Below the pieces are notes generated by a model that saw nothing but the letters and a program-made list of their open reading frames with translations, had not been told where the DNA came from and searched no databases. A stretch of DNA of 64,000 nt, from assembly GCF_000003815.2 (NCBI RefSeq), contig NC_049993.1:17247565-17311564 (forward strand), read 5' to 3'. The position numbers and the translations under genes were made by a program. Positions 27,601 through 32,168 of this stretch are shown here, piece by piece (position 1 is the stretch's first letter; each line of letters opens with the position of its first letter). The stretch comes from Branchiostoma floridae (lineage: Eukaryota > Chordata > Leptocardii > Amphioxiformes > Branchiostomatidae).

Positions 27601-30600
27601 CTTTAACAAGTCTTGGGCTGGTCCTGCCATCCCCTACCCATGTGAGATAGTACTCCCACACGCACCGGATCTACTGAACTGGGCCGTTGCCGCTGTGACC
27701 TACACTCCAGACCAACACTTCTTCGGAGAGGATACGGTGAAGTTCTACGCTGCAGATGCGTACGGGGCGATGTCCAAGCTCGTAACTGTTGTCATCCATG
27801 TTCTGGAAAACCCTTGTCTGAACGGAGGAAGGTGCGTCGGACCTGAAAGCGATCCTGAATGCCAACACCAGTCGCGCAGTGACGGTTTCCATGACTACAC
27901 CTGCAACTGTACGGTGGGGTTCGAGGGGAGGCACTGTGAGATCAACCCTAATGACTGCATGCTCGACCCGTGTCCAAAGAACTACACCTGCATCGACCAG
28001 GTAATAGATTAGAAGACAAACAGCATTTTGTAGTAGAATGAAGATTATACAACAAAGAGAGAGCTGAAGTTTAAAGACTGATGTTTCCCTAGTTCATACA
28101 CCTAAGTATCACAGATAAATTCATATTCCTAATGAATTTAGACAAACCTTAGATTGTAAAACATATCTGTTCCTACAACTTCAGTATCACAGTGAGAAGA
28201 AGTCAAATTCACTTAGTAGAATATGATTCTTGTGTTGCAATTGGTTGACATTGTATATATTCCATGTATCTGGCAACTATTCTTTTGTTGTAACCTGTAC
28301 TTAACCCTGTGGGTATATATATATATATATATATGTACAATAAAGGTCTTCATTCATTTATCGACCAGGTGAACGGTTACGTGTGCCACTGTGAGCCTGG
28401 CTGGCCCTGTAATGGCCTGACGCTAGGAGAGATCGTGGGGATCACTGTCGGCTGTCTGGTTGCTCTGATCATCCTCATCGTCATCTTCAAGCTGTGGATG
28501 AAGAGACGGGCAGAGGCACGTAAAGTCTTGGACAGCCCGTAAGTACATTGTACAAGTTTTTTTCCATTAATTATCCTGTATAAAAGTATATCTATTTTGG
28601 CTATGGGTATAAATTTCCTCAGCACAGCGCTACCAAAGTGGGTTGAATCATGTGAAGACAATTAGTAGACATTTGATGGTGACGTGACTGTCATAGTGTT
28701 GCTCTCTACCTTGTACGTTGGTCCCTTAAACCTCTTTCTACATATTGGTCATGTACTATACTACTATATGGCCTGACCTTCAGTCAATATTGACCATAGT
28801 CGAATCCTAATTGACATCAGCCCTACAGCGTCAACTGTGGCTAAACAGTCCTATACGAGAATTACATAGGGCATGTAGGCGTAGGGAATCTGAATCCATT
28901 ACTGGAGCTCTTCTAGTATCATGTGTTTTGTACCATGTACATGTATATTTATTTGGACTTTAAATGATGTGCTCTATATTGTTGTTATAGTTCATATGAC
29001 CCTTACCTTCTATCTCATGACCTCAATGAAAAGCGGCCTGCAGGTCGAGTGGAACTTCTCATGAATAAAGATTCAAACAAACAAGCAAACCCTTGATGCA
29101 AACTGTTTTAACTTAAAGATAGGCTTTGATAATTTGTGACAATCCAAGGTTGCTTCAACTGATGTATTATAACTAAAGGTATTATCTATTGAGGCAAACA
29201 TCCCACTTTTAGTGCATCAATGTTCTTTTGAATTTCAGGGCAGGAAGCAATGTTAATCTTCAGGGTCCCCTAGCACTGCCTCCGGGAGCATTCCTGAACC
29301 CGGCGTACGAGAGGATGAACTTCAACAACGTGAGGAATGTCTGGAATGAGGTGGAGGAGGTGCAGTTTCGTCACGTGGTGAGCATGACATGTGTAATGTA
29401 GCGTGCGTAGTCCAGTGGTTAGCGGTCCTGCCTCTGGTACTAGAGGTCGTGAGTTTGATTCCAGCTGTGTTGCTCACCTGACATGCACGCTACCGGAAAG
29501 GGTTACAGTCCTTAGGACAGGAGGTTAAATCGTGGTCCACTATTCATTGTCTCAGCCATCGAGAGATTGTGTAAACACAGGCTAGTGTATGTCCTGATGC
29601 AATTTCTTTGTACATAGGCCAATATATCTCTAACGCTCTTCTGAAAGAAAAACGCATTATTTCTGACACAAACATCATTAATGTTAACTTTGCGACTAAA
29701 AGGACAACATGGGTGGAATTCAGGCCAGCAGAGAGGGTGAAATTCTTTGAAATTAGTTATGTGACCATTGATATTATTCTCTGAATTTAATTCTTGCATT
29801 CCAGGAACAGGAATGAGAACGTGGTGAGCATGTGTTATTTCTACCTACCTGCCTTATCCTCTTCGCTCCCTTTGGTGGAGCATAAGGCACTGACAAACTT
29901 CCTGCAGTCCTTCCTATCTTGGGCCATCCATTTGATCTCATGCCACTGACCTGTCTTACGTACTGCCTTCATCTCCCCTTCTACAGTTCTTCTCCAGGTC
30001 CCTAGAGGCCTGCCTCTGTTTCGCTTCCATTGAGGAGTCCATTTGAGGGCGACATAAGGGTGTCTGTTTTTATGCATACGCAGAATGTGTCCCAACTATT
30101 TCCAGCGTCTGCGTCTTATCTCATCTACAATGTTGGGTATACCGTGCGCGCTCAGAAACTTCTTTGTTGGAGACTCTCTGCGCCCATCGTATATATCATA
30201 CATGTGTCATTTCTAGCCTGACTAGAATTGCGCTCCTAGCAGCCGGCCCCACAGTTCTCATTAACCCCAGCCAGCGAGAGATTGTGTAAACACAGGCTAG
30301 TGTATGTCCCGATGCAATTTTCCTATAACTACATACATATTAGGCCAATATATCTCTAACGCTCTTCTGAAACAAAAATGCATTATTTCTGGCACAAATA
30401 TTATTAATGCTATATAACTTTGCTACAAAAAGCACATTTACACATGACTGGAATGCAAGCTAGCAGAGAGGGTGAAAGTCTTAAGTTATGTGACCATTAA
30501 TATTATTCTCTAAATTCTTGTGTTTCAGGAACTCAAGGAGGCAGCACCGAATGCGAATTCAAAGAAGTTGGAGCCACAACCTCAACTGCTGCTCCCTCAA

Positions 30601-30708
30601 CTGCTGCTCCCCCCAGTGGCTCCAGCCAAAACTGCACCAGATGACTCTGAAGACTTCGGGTCTTTTTACAGCCTGCCCGGAAGTGTCACCTCCGAGACAG
30701 ATGGCTGA
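242..30708 (+). CDS. Large FN3 / GH16-like / cadherin-like / EGF single-pass receptor, 5'-partial, 34 exons
   Basis: Spliced model, exons: 242-488, 897-1112, 1495-1588, 1935-2055, 5579-5721, 6517-6653, 7222-7491, 7876-8164, 8944-9073, 9670-9927, 10292-10501, 10840-11014, 11379-11530, 11997-12116, 14846-15041, 15351-15545, 16290-16447, 16770-16948, 17282-17411, 18288-18507, 19342-19517, 21041-21233, 21742-21918, 22284-22485, 22698-22777, 23108-23215, 23935-24082, 24748-24890, 25698-25789, 26367-26603, 27143-28000, 28369-28538, 29239-29377, 30529-30708. Every junction is AG/GT with matching phase, and the sum is 2181 codons including TGA. Residues about 1-763 are FN3-like (YYVTVRA-type strands), 764-1140 GH16-like, 1141-1462 FN3-like, 1463-1690 a beta-rich region, 1690-1950 cadherin-like, 1950-2037 EGF-like, 2040-2058 the membrane span, and 2060-2180 a cytoplasmic tail. 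The N-terminus and signal peptide lie upstream of the window. It is probably a cell-surface adhesion or recognition protein (inference); I do not recognise the gene. Confidence 0.85.
897..1112 (+). CDS. Receptor exon 2: FN3-like
   Basis: Phase 1 to 1. Contains the F/G strand signature ESYYATVIAYNAVGG and the inter-repeat linker VVDDTPPVPGTV, then a D/E/G-rich loop ending CDNEE. The acceptor could instead be the CAG at 906-908, so the first few residues are less certain. Confidence 0.75.
1495..1588 (+). CDS. Receptor exon 3: FN3-like B-strand exon
   Basis: Phase 1 to 2. Encodes CQEMDARCQASVSQVTVAWQ followed by PFMDPETPIIR, the Trp-bearing core strand of a repeat. The reading frame is fixed by the phases of exons 2 and 4; the longest open frame across this region is a different frame. 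Confidence 0.78.
1935..2055 (+). CDS. Receptor exon 4: FN3-like
   Basis: Phase 2 to 0. Encodes YEVAVGTVPGAADLHSF, a pattern (YE.AvGT.pG..D...F) that recurs in exons 8 and 22 and marks the C-strand region of these repeats. It is followed downstream by a 3.5-kb intron swollen by an antisense LINE. Confidence 0.8.
2740..5415 (-). mobile_element. 5'-truncated CR1-like LINE (endonuclease plus reverse transcriptase), frameshifted
   Basis: Read on the - strand. From about 5414 the frame gives an APE-type endonuclease with YRKDRETRRGGGVAVYIK, CGDFN (5043-5060) and GASDHN (near 4890). A reverse transcriptase follows (PDGVPNWVLSQFCEDLSP, ADMSKAFDKVDHGILLQ, SGVPQGGVLSP). The frame breaks near 3625. The YADD box (3568-3579) and C-terminal third continue in the neighbouring frame to 2839. 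A stop marks the 5' truncation at about 5410. At 2751-2797 a roughly 24-bp unit occurs twice in tandem, a tail type known for CR1/L2 elements. It is antisense to the host gene and degenerate. Confidence 0.9.
5579..5721 (+). CDS. Receptor exon 5: FN3-like
   Basis: Phase 0 to 2. Encodes VFVTVRGHNAAGLSSVAVSN, a typical F-G strand and loop, then the linker to the next repeat. It lies about 160 bp beyond the 5' end of the antisense LINE. Confidence 0.82.
5795..6105. mobile_element. MITE with CACTACCAAAA termini, TA-flanked
   Basis: Terminal inverted repeats CACTACCAAAA and TTTTGGTAGTG enclose about 310 bp of A/T-rich sequence, flanked by TA on each side (5793-5794, 6106-6107). This fits a Tc1/mariner-type non-autonomous element (inference). 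It lies in receptor intron 5; the rest of that intron shows no further feature. Confidence 0.7.
6517..6653 (+). CDS. Receptor exon 6: FN3-like
   Basis: Phase 2 to 1. Encodes EEMSAHWDFSGDPCPPVRTE and then WSVVRLDGMEIWPLTELDP. The frame is set by neighbouring phases; other frames across it are shadows. Confidence 0.78.
6794..6946 (+). pseudogene. Reverse transcriptase relic (LINE fragment)
   Basis: Reads YVDDTILLPDDLEQLQDTLM, then an in-frame TAG, then LRLRINWSKTELMHIGDGS. This is the catalytic YxDD box and the following thumb region of a non-LTR reverse transcriptase. Nothing else of the element is intact. Confidence 0.75.
7222..7491 (+). CDS. Receptor exon 7: FN3-like
   Basis: Phase 1 to 1. 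Contains DGETYYTVVRATNQLGYSYS (FN3 F strand), a linker, and the start of the following repeat (SLSANWDSFGKDYG). Confidence 0.85.
7876..8164 (+). CDS. Receptor exon 8: FN3-like
   Basis: Phase 1 to 2. Contains VDHYEVAVGTDRRYPSTRTN and GIYYVTVRAVSLASSATEVT, which together make most of one FN3-like repeat. Confidence 0.87.
8944..9073 (+). CDS. Receptor exon 9: FN3-like
   Basis: Phase 2 to 0. Encodes the core strand ANITVAWSDFEFTMPILLYQ and a short C-strand stretch ending LNCLDL. Confidence 0.8.
9511..9575 (+). pseudogene. Truncated copy of the exon 10 acceptor and first codons
   Basis: TTTGCAATTTTGCCACTTTC plus CAG and about 12 codons (QNFDEDWYAGV) repeat the exon 10 junction 132 bp later with a few substitutions. 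There is no donor in the copy. Confidence 0.75.
9670..9927 (+). CDS. Receptor exon 10: FN3-like
   Basis: Phase 0 to 0. Contains HTYHVVVVATDEAAQCAMAL and the linker DTSPPVEGHVF. A truncated copy of its acceptor and first codons lies 132 bp upstream (9511-9575). Confidence 0.87.
10292..10501 (+). CDS. Receptor exon 11: FN3-like
   Basis: Phase 0 to 0. Encodes DRMEVFWEGYHDNTSGIAQF, the Trp core strand, and runs to DIDLK, which reads directly into PDTPYYVTFRA of exon 12. Confidence 0.85.
10840..11014 (+). CDS. Receptor exon 12: FN3-like, last repeat before the GH16-like module
   Basis: Phase 0 to 1. Contains PDTPYYVTFRAINRADLVTE. An in-frame alternative acceptor 24 bp upstream (GCAG at 10812-10815) would add eight residues; the 10840 start gives the better FN3 join. 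Confidence 0.82.
11379..11530 (+). CDS. Receptor exon 13: N-terminal part of the GH16-like module
   Basis: Phase 1 to 0. Encodes a D-x-W-rich stretch (MDEMHDSWSALQTTGLWG) reminiscent of the N-terminal strands of GH16/concanavalin-A-like glucanase folds. A 15-bp minisatellite follows in the intron. Confidence 0.75.
11588..11770. repeat. 15-bp minisatellite
   Basis: About 12 units of a 15-bp repeat based on AACCAACCACCTGTT with variation at the last two bases. One + frame reads as NQPPx pentapeptides, but that frame is not the one in which exon 13 ends. It is intronic. Confidence 0.85.
11770..11950 (+). repeat. SINE body, headless copy
   Basis: Contains TCATACCAAAGACTTT, GCTGCTTTCTCT and GTGTGGCCCAGGGGCTAC. 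It matches the - strand SINE at 61985-62265 but lacks the tRNA-like head. Confidence 0.7.
11997..12116 (+). CDS. Receptor exon 14: GH16-like module
   Basis: Phase 0 to 0. Encodes LSFDEDEGLSVRLTRD, then MMSGAYSTEVDGSTTGQYE. The last part fits the GH16 pattern SG.i.t......YG.yE. Confidence 0.78.
12190..14370 (-). mobile_element. CR1-like LINE with an uninterrupted reverse transcriptase ORF
   Basis: The ORF at 12253-14322 (689 codons, no stop or frameshift) has the reverse transcriptase blocks in order: KATGPDSIPARVLKQAAPEL, NNYRPISLLSIISKVMEALI, NQFGFRAGHSTTDALTF, LDISRAFDRVWHRG, AGVPQGSILGPLLFL and YADDTS. A C-terminal domain follows (SMEYASTVWMGACATSLSSL). The reading frame continues without a Met to about 14365 (LTSYRAAIDTSR), so the copy is 5'-truncated and lacks the endonuclease. 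A poly(A) tail (poly-T on +, 12192-12206) marks the 3' end. It is antisense within receptor intron 14. The intact frame suggests a recent insertion. Confidence 0.92.
14440..14530 (+). repeat. SINE fragment
   Basis: TTTGAATCCCGGCTGTTG, TGCTCACC and GGTCCACCGTGCATTA match the box B and body of the SINE at 29403-29560. The remaining 300 bp to exon 15 shows nothing recognisable. Confidence 0.55.
14846..15041 (+). CDS. Receptor exon 15: GH16-like module, degenerate catalytic motif
   Basis: Phase 0 to 1. Encodes MDIIAASGELQAVTSVVFWD and, at 14927-14950, DHIEMSLE. In GH16 enzymes this position normally reads E-[ILV]-D-x-(x)-E, with two catalytic Glu flanking an Asp; here the first Glu is His, the Asp is Glu and the last Glu is Ser or shifted. 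The exon ends with a Cys-rich segment (NCSCCQ) and N-glycosylation sequons. An antisense LINE lies in the preceding intron. Confidence 0.78.
15351..15545 (+). CDS. Receptor exon 16: Cys and Thr/Ser/Pro/Glu-rich insert in the GH16-like module
   Basis: Phase 1 to 1. Starts GNCNCTCTSPSPTSEPQ and continues as a low-complexity acidic/Thr-rich linker, ending YASCGLQIHS, which resumes the fold. This frame is required by both neighbours; another frame is open across it but does not join. Confidence 0.75.
15546..16289. repeat. Intron 16 with a direct repeat
   Basis: A 24-bp sequence (starting TTGGGGA and ending GTAGGAGGATG) occurs at 15806-15829 and again at 16012-16035 with one mismatch, framing about 180 bp. 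The segment may be an inserted element. Nothing coding is seen. Confidence 0.5.
16290..16447 (+). CDS. Receptor exon 17: GH16-like module
   Basis: Phase 1 to 0. Encodes GLWCRFANGTESEQGETVKL followed by DFDPSAAWHKYTLQF. The F.P(S/T)..[FW]H.Y...[WF] stretch is a strong GH16-type signature (glucanases and xyloglucan transferases have DFHTY..EW). Confidence 0.82.
16770..16948 (+). CDS. Receptor exon 18: GH16-like module
   Basis: Phase 0 to 2. Encodes RSVRLYIDGQFKAVL (matches the wyVDG.lv strand of GH16), QQAKLILSAWN (matches the m.l..s.W strand) and ends TTTAYFRSV. Confidence 0.85.
17085..17240. repeat. Dispersed TIR-type repeat, copy 1
   Basis: Includes TTAGACATCCAGGTAATAAG and GGAAACGGTCAGACGTTTCG. 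It is nearly identical to 24990-25148. The inner motif TACTCAAGCAACTGGATAT recurs inverted at 25370 and near 62515. Confidence 0.8.
17282..17411 (+). CDS. Receptor exon 19: C-terminal edge of the GH16-like module
   Basis: Phase 2 to 0. Encodes SLPPDSTSLCLHGQPFRNGD and VVRFEAGVGSAKLLDDV. The upstream intron carries a TIR-type repeat ending about 40 bp before the acceptor. Confidence 0.8.
17412..18287. other. Receptor intron 19 with an exon 20 relic
   Basis: At 17925-17975 the acceptor and first eight codons of exon 20 are repeated (CACGTAG then GTTGCTAAACCATGTATCCC, against GTTGCTAAGCCATGTATCCC in the real exon) and then run into a stop. The rest of the intron is unremarkable. Confidence 0.7.
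18288..18507 (+). CDS. Receptor exon 20: Cys-rich start and FN3-like strand
   Basis: Phase 0 to 1. Starts VAKPCIPCSARCDVLGCDPD with six Cys in about 20 residues, continues with a duplicated VQDSNTS motif, and ends VYYLTVRAVA. A relic of its acceptor and first codons lies at 17925-17975. Confidence 0.82.
18720..19341 (+). repeat. Diverged tandem units upstream of exon 21, including a truncated exon copy
   Basis: Three diverged units of about 230-245 bp start near 18720, 18950 and 19190 (shared CAGTTGCCATTTAAA-like and ATTTTGCTATC-like blocks). The second ends in a copy of the exon 21 acceptor and its first 74 nt (19110-19183, SGRAAIASSNGIYIDETSPV). That copy then reads into intron-like sequence and a stop, with no donor. 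Confidence 0.8.
19342..19517 (+). CDS. Receptor exon 21: FN3-like; source of a tandem exon-fragment array
   Basis: Phase 1 to 0. Encodes SGRAAIASSNGIYVDVTSPV and HVDLSWSRDEPTRYQGDNSS, then AVYWEGYDKESE. Its 5' half is copied upstream (19110-19183). Its 3' half with the donor is copied five times downstream (19601-20388). Confidence 0.85.
19601..20388 (+). repeat. Five tandem copies of the 3' half of exon 21 with its splice donor
   Basis: Copies: 19601-19699, 19772-19870, 19972-20031 (short), 20146-20205 (short) and 20290-20388. Full copies encode HVDLSWSRDEPTRYQGDNSS through KESE (33 codons), short ones the last 20 codons. All five are open, nearly identical to exon 21 (19419-19517) and followed by a GT donor. 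They are separated by CCATACCATAC-type simple sequence, and no AG acceptor with a pyrimidine tract precedes them. Confidence 0.9.
20640..20860. repeat. Probable SINE body
   Basis: Contains TTGAGAAAGGTACTTTACAA and CTCACTTCACCTGGGTGTAG, resembling the conserved core of deuterostome SINEs (CTTGGGCAAGGCACTT-like). No tRNA head is visible. Confidence 0.45.
21041..21233 (+). CDS. Receptor exon 22: FN3-like
   Basis: Phase 0 to 1. Encodes CQWAVGTSPGETDIQNFTSV and TYYVTVRLVNGAGLVSEKTT, the most canonical FN3-like sequence of the gene. Confidence 0.87.
21742..21918 (+). CDS. Receptor exon 23: FN3-like
   Basis: Phase 1 to 1. Encodes GVTVLLDPPDTSSSNTTT, a repeat linker with sequons, then DVDLCGDQEKIDISWTRVED. 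Confidence 0.83.
22284..22485 (+). CDS. Receptor exon 24: FN3-like
   Basis: Phase 1 to 2. Encodes MFSVGTSEDSSSDIIPQTQV and continues to FQMEPGR. The reading frame is fixed by exons 23 and 25. Confidence 0.82.
22698..22777 (+). CDS. Receptor exon 25
   Basis: Phase 2 to 1, 80 nt. Encodes RTLFTRLTACHAGHKCADIT followed by VKKRTIL. It ends the FN3-like section. Confidence 0.78.
23108..23215 (+). CDS. Receptor exon 26
   Basis: Phase 1 to 1, 108 nt. Encodes LTFRNGSSEGIELAHGDGSV and NASIIIAKSQ, the start of a beta-rich region of unknown family. A 43-bp minisatellite begins about 65 bp after its donor. Confidence 0.8.
23258..23605. repeat. 43-bp minisatellite
   Basis: About eight units with a 43-bp period (CAGGTGTGTTTACCTGTGTG, then GATGGTGTTCAGCACCAAGG). 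Because 43 is not a multiple of three, all three + frames are open across it. Related unit fragments reappear at 24340-24530 around the (TG)n array. Confidence 0.9.
23935..24082 (+). CDS. Receptor exon 27
   Basis: Phase 1 to 2. Encodes DTGVFKPGAVAAGVLTDRDV, then a stretch ending DRFLKNR. Confidence 0.82.
24262..24602. repeat. (TG)n microsatellites with minisatellite remnants
   Basis: Two long TG arrays (24262-24342 and 24540-24602) flank fragments of the 43-bp unit. It lies in receptor intron 27. Confidence 0.9.
24748..24890 (+). CDS. Receptor exon 28
   Basis: Phase 2 to 1. Encodes SFFLASIGGDEVDAPLTVTA and LPRVVFWEP. A long (TG)n array sits in the preceding intron. Confidence 0.82.
24990..25425. 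mobile_element. Foldback/TIR element, copy 2
   Basis: The left end has AGGTAATAAGATAC and TACTCAAGCAACTGGATATG. The right end has the inverse CATATCCAGTTGCTTGAGT and GTATCTTATTA. Nothing coding. The rest of this intron (25426-25697) is featureless. Confidence 0.7.
25698..25789 (+). CDS. Receptor exon 29
   Basis: Phase 1 to 0, 92 nt. Encodes ESEMWKDVHGTCTDSTEAVD and YNWDDGTFTVE. The W.dV..TC...GtftV pattern is seen in extracellular beta-sandwich regions; I cannot name the family. Confidence 0.8.
26197..26328 (+). pseudogene. Truncated duplicate of exon 30
   Basis: Preceded by its own pyrimidine tract and CCTCAG acceptor. Encodes THLSRRSEQRYFSGTSQFAV up to INGTFQNKPP, then LSL and TGA at 26326-26328. 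The period to the real exon is 170 bp. It has no donor, so if used it would act as a terminal exon and cut off the EGF, membrane and tail segments. Confidence 0.85.
26367..26603 (+). CDS. Receptor exon 30: start of cadherin-like region
   Basis: Phase 0 to 0. Encodes an Arg-rich THRSRRSEQR stretch, a possible dibasic cleavage site (inference), then NRPPVLLSPLRMSMGEDEGT and AKDPEDDDLVFRLAE, which resembles a cadherin-like D.D.D.l.y motif. A truncated copy lies at 26197-26328. Confidence 0.83.
27143..28000 (+). CDS. Receptor exon 31: cadherin-like repeats and first EGF-like domain
   Basis: Phase 0 to 0, 858 nt, by far the largest exon. Contains GTLRYKPALDFSGSREIPIT, DVGDENDTPQPF (DxND-type calcium motif) and VTYTPDQHFFGEDTVKFYAA, a tandem-95/cadherin-like strand. 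An EGF-like domain follows from about 27806 (NPCLNGGRCVGPE to GFEGRHCE), then the start of a second (NDCMLDPCPKNYTCIDQ). Confidence 0.92.
28369..28538 (+). CDS. Receptor exon 32: end of second EGF-like domain and transmembrane segment
   Basis: Phase 0 to 2. Starts VNGYVCHCEPGWPC, completing the EGF-like module, then GITVGCLVALIILIVIF as a single membrane span, followed by the basic stop-transfer KLWMKRR. The protein is therefore type I with the C-terminus in the cytoplasm. Confidence 0.92.
29239..29377 (+). CDS. Receptor exon 33: cytoplasmic tail with NPAY motif
   Basis: Phase 2 to 0. Encodes LPPGAFLNPAYERMNFNN. The NPAY at 29297-29308 fits the NPxY consensus used for PTB-domain binding and clathrin-mediated endocytosis (established for integrins and LDL receptors; function here is inferred). 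Confidence 0.88.
29403..29560 (+). repeat. tRNA-derived SINE
   Basis: A tRNA-like head has box A (TAGTCCAGTGGTTAGCG) and box B (GAGTTTGATTCC), followed by a body reading TGCTCACC and later GTGGTCCACTATTCATTG. A related body fragment is at 14440-14530. It begins 25 bp after the donor of exon 33. Confidence 0.7.
29555..29822 (+). repeat. Duplicate of the last-intron segment and exon 34 acceptor
   Basis: This segment is homologous to 30262-30533 (shared GAGAGATTGTGTAAACACAG, GGCCAATATATCTCTAACGC). It ends in its own TTGCATTCCAG acceptor followed by GAA CAG GAA TGA, so it could be an alternative terminal exon encoding only EQE. GTGAGCATGTG then follows, as after exon 33. Confidence 0.65.
29841..30130 (-). 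pseudogene. LINE 3' coding fragment
   Basis: The - strand frame reads EIRRRRWKW, then GHILRMHKNRHPYVALKWTP and RGRPLGTWRRTVEGEMKAV, to FVSALCSTKGSEED. This is the conserved C-terminal end of many animal non-LTR retrotransposon polyproteins (GH.lRM, RGRP..TWRR). Only the tail is present. Confidence 0.8.
30214..30301. repeat. AGCCTG/CAGGCT short element, copy 1
   Basis: Begins TAGCCTGACTAGAATTGCGC and ends GTGTAAACACAGGCTA. Related copies lie at 35357-35463, 52708-52817 and 54333-54446. Confidence 0.65.
30529..30708 (+). CDS. Receptor exon 34: last coding exon
   Basis: Phase 0 to stop TGA at 30706-30708. Encodes a Pro/Leu/Gln-rich stretch (QLLLPQLLLPPVAPAKTAPD), then an acidic-aromatic end DSEDFGSFYSLPGS and SVTSETDG. 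No PDZ-ligand consensus is evident at the terminus. Confidence 0.88.
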   Translation, partial: ELKEAAPNANSKKLEPQPQLLLPQLLLPPVAPAKTAPDDSEDFGSFYSLPGSVTSETDG

Positions 30709-31369
30709 AGATTTCTTTGCCCTTTTGCAAAATGACTGGAGATTTCTATTATGTCTTGCAGATTTTATTCAGTGATTTTCTTTTCAAAAATGAGAGCAAA
30801 TGTTTAAAATTCTTACAATGTAGATGGCATTGAATTAGTTTTCCTGCAGGCTTGAGTGAACATTATCATATAGATTATGAAAGTAGAATTTGATTGAACT
30901 GTATGGTTAGAATTTGTGTGTTACATCATTTCTAGACATGTCATTAGCTCAAGATTAAGAATGCATTCCTTTGCCTAGATAGCTGGTCAACTTAGCTTCA
31001 TTCAGCTGGCTAAGTGAGAACATGATAACTCATTCTATGCAAGAAAGTTTTTGTAGATAAACAACCTTGGTGTTTATCGCTGCAGATGATTTGATAAAAT
31101 ATCTGATGTTGTCAAAATCTGTAGAGAAAAGCAAAGTACATACTAGTATTCTTCTGTACCAATGAATAATACATTAGAATTCATCATGATTTACTGTTTT
31201 TTGTCATACTATACTTGCACTGTTCTGCACTTATAGTGCTAGTTCATAGTATTGTAAACTCAGCAGTAACTTACATACAGTACTCAAGCTATGGACTTTC
31301 ATACGTTATAAGAAATGCAGCTACAGTTGAAATCATGTACTAGCTGTTGTGACATTGTATCCAATTCTG

Positions 31370-31375
31370 AATAAA
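31370..31375 (+). terminator. Polyadenylation signal of the receptor gene
   Basis: AATAAA about 660 bp after the stop, followed by a T/GT-rich stretch (TTGCTTTGGTGTGTCTG). The 3' UTR would be 30709 to about 31395. Confidence 0.65.
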
Positions 31376-31698
31376 TTACTCTTGCTTTGGTGTGTCTGCA
31401 CAAGCTTATGTGTGTCAACGACTTTTACTTAAGACTGCTATACAGTGTTTTATCCTGGGCTATCAGTATATATTCTTTAAGACATGCTGATATCCTGTAA
31501 CTTTTATGACATTACAGTGGATTGTTTTTTTTTGGGAACCTGTTACAAAATAAGTTAATGTGCTTTATATATGGAGCTGGGAATCAATCGTCCGCATTTC
31601 CGCAACACAGTAGCACGCACAAAGTTTTCTTTTTTAAGAGATCTTATCCAGGCACAAATACTCGTAGTTGAGGAGAAGCATGTCTCAAAAGCACTTAC

Positions 31699-32168
31699 CG
31701 CCGCCCCAAAGTCCAACCGCCGCCCCAAAGTCCAACCGCCGCCCCAAAGTCCAACCGCCGCCCCAAAGTCCAACCGCCGCCCCAAAGTCCAACCGCCGCC
31801 CCAAAGTCCAACCGCCGCCCCAAAGTCCAACCGCCGCCCCAAAGTCCAACCGCCGCCCCAAAGTCCAACCGCCGCCCCAAAGTCCAACCGCCGCCCCAAA
31901 GTCCAACCGCCGCCCCAAAGTCCAACCGCCGCCCCAAAGTCCAACCGCCGCCCCAAAGTCCAACCGCCGCCCCAAAGTCCAACCGCCGCCCCAAAGTCCA
32001 ACCGCCGCCCCAAAGTCCAACCGCCGCCCCAAAGTCCAACCGCCGCCCCAAAGTCCAACCGCCGCCCCAAAGTCCAACCGCCGCCCCAAAGTCCAACCGC
32101 CGCCCCAAAGTCCAACCGCCGCCCCAAAGTCCAACCGCCGCCCCAAAGTCCAACCGCCGCCCCAAAGT
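31699..32168. repeat. 19-bp satellite array, about 25 near-perfect units
   Basis: Unit CCGCCGCCCCAAAGTCCAA repeats without visible variation for about 470 bp. With a 19-bp period every frame is open on both strands, producing spurious ORFs of up to 206 codons. It lies about 320 bp beyond the receptor polyadenylation signal. Confidence 0.97.

Larger units (their letters stand above)
26604..29238. other. Receptor introns 30-32
   Basis: 26604-27142 is AT-rich with a short (TG)n stretch near 26785-26810. 28001-28368 has a (TA)n tract at 28313-28334. 28539-29238 carries a LINE-like 3' tail near 28995-29085 (CATGAATAAAGATTCAAAC). Nothing else seen. Confidence 0.5.

Noticed and set aside
31699-32168. 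CRISPR-like array
   Set aside because: Units are contiguous with no unique spacers, and the genome is animal nuclear DNA.
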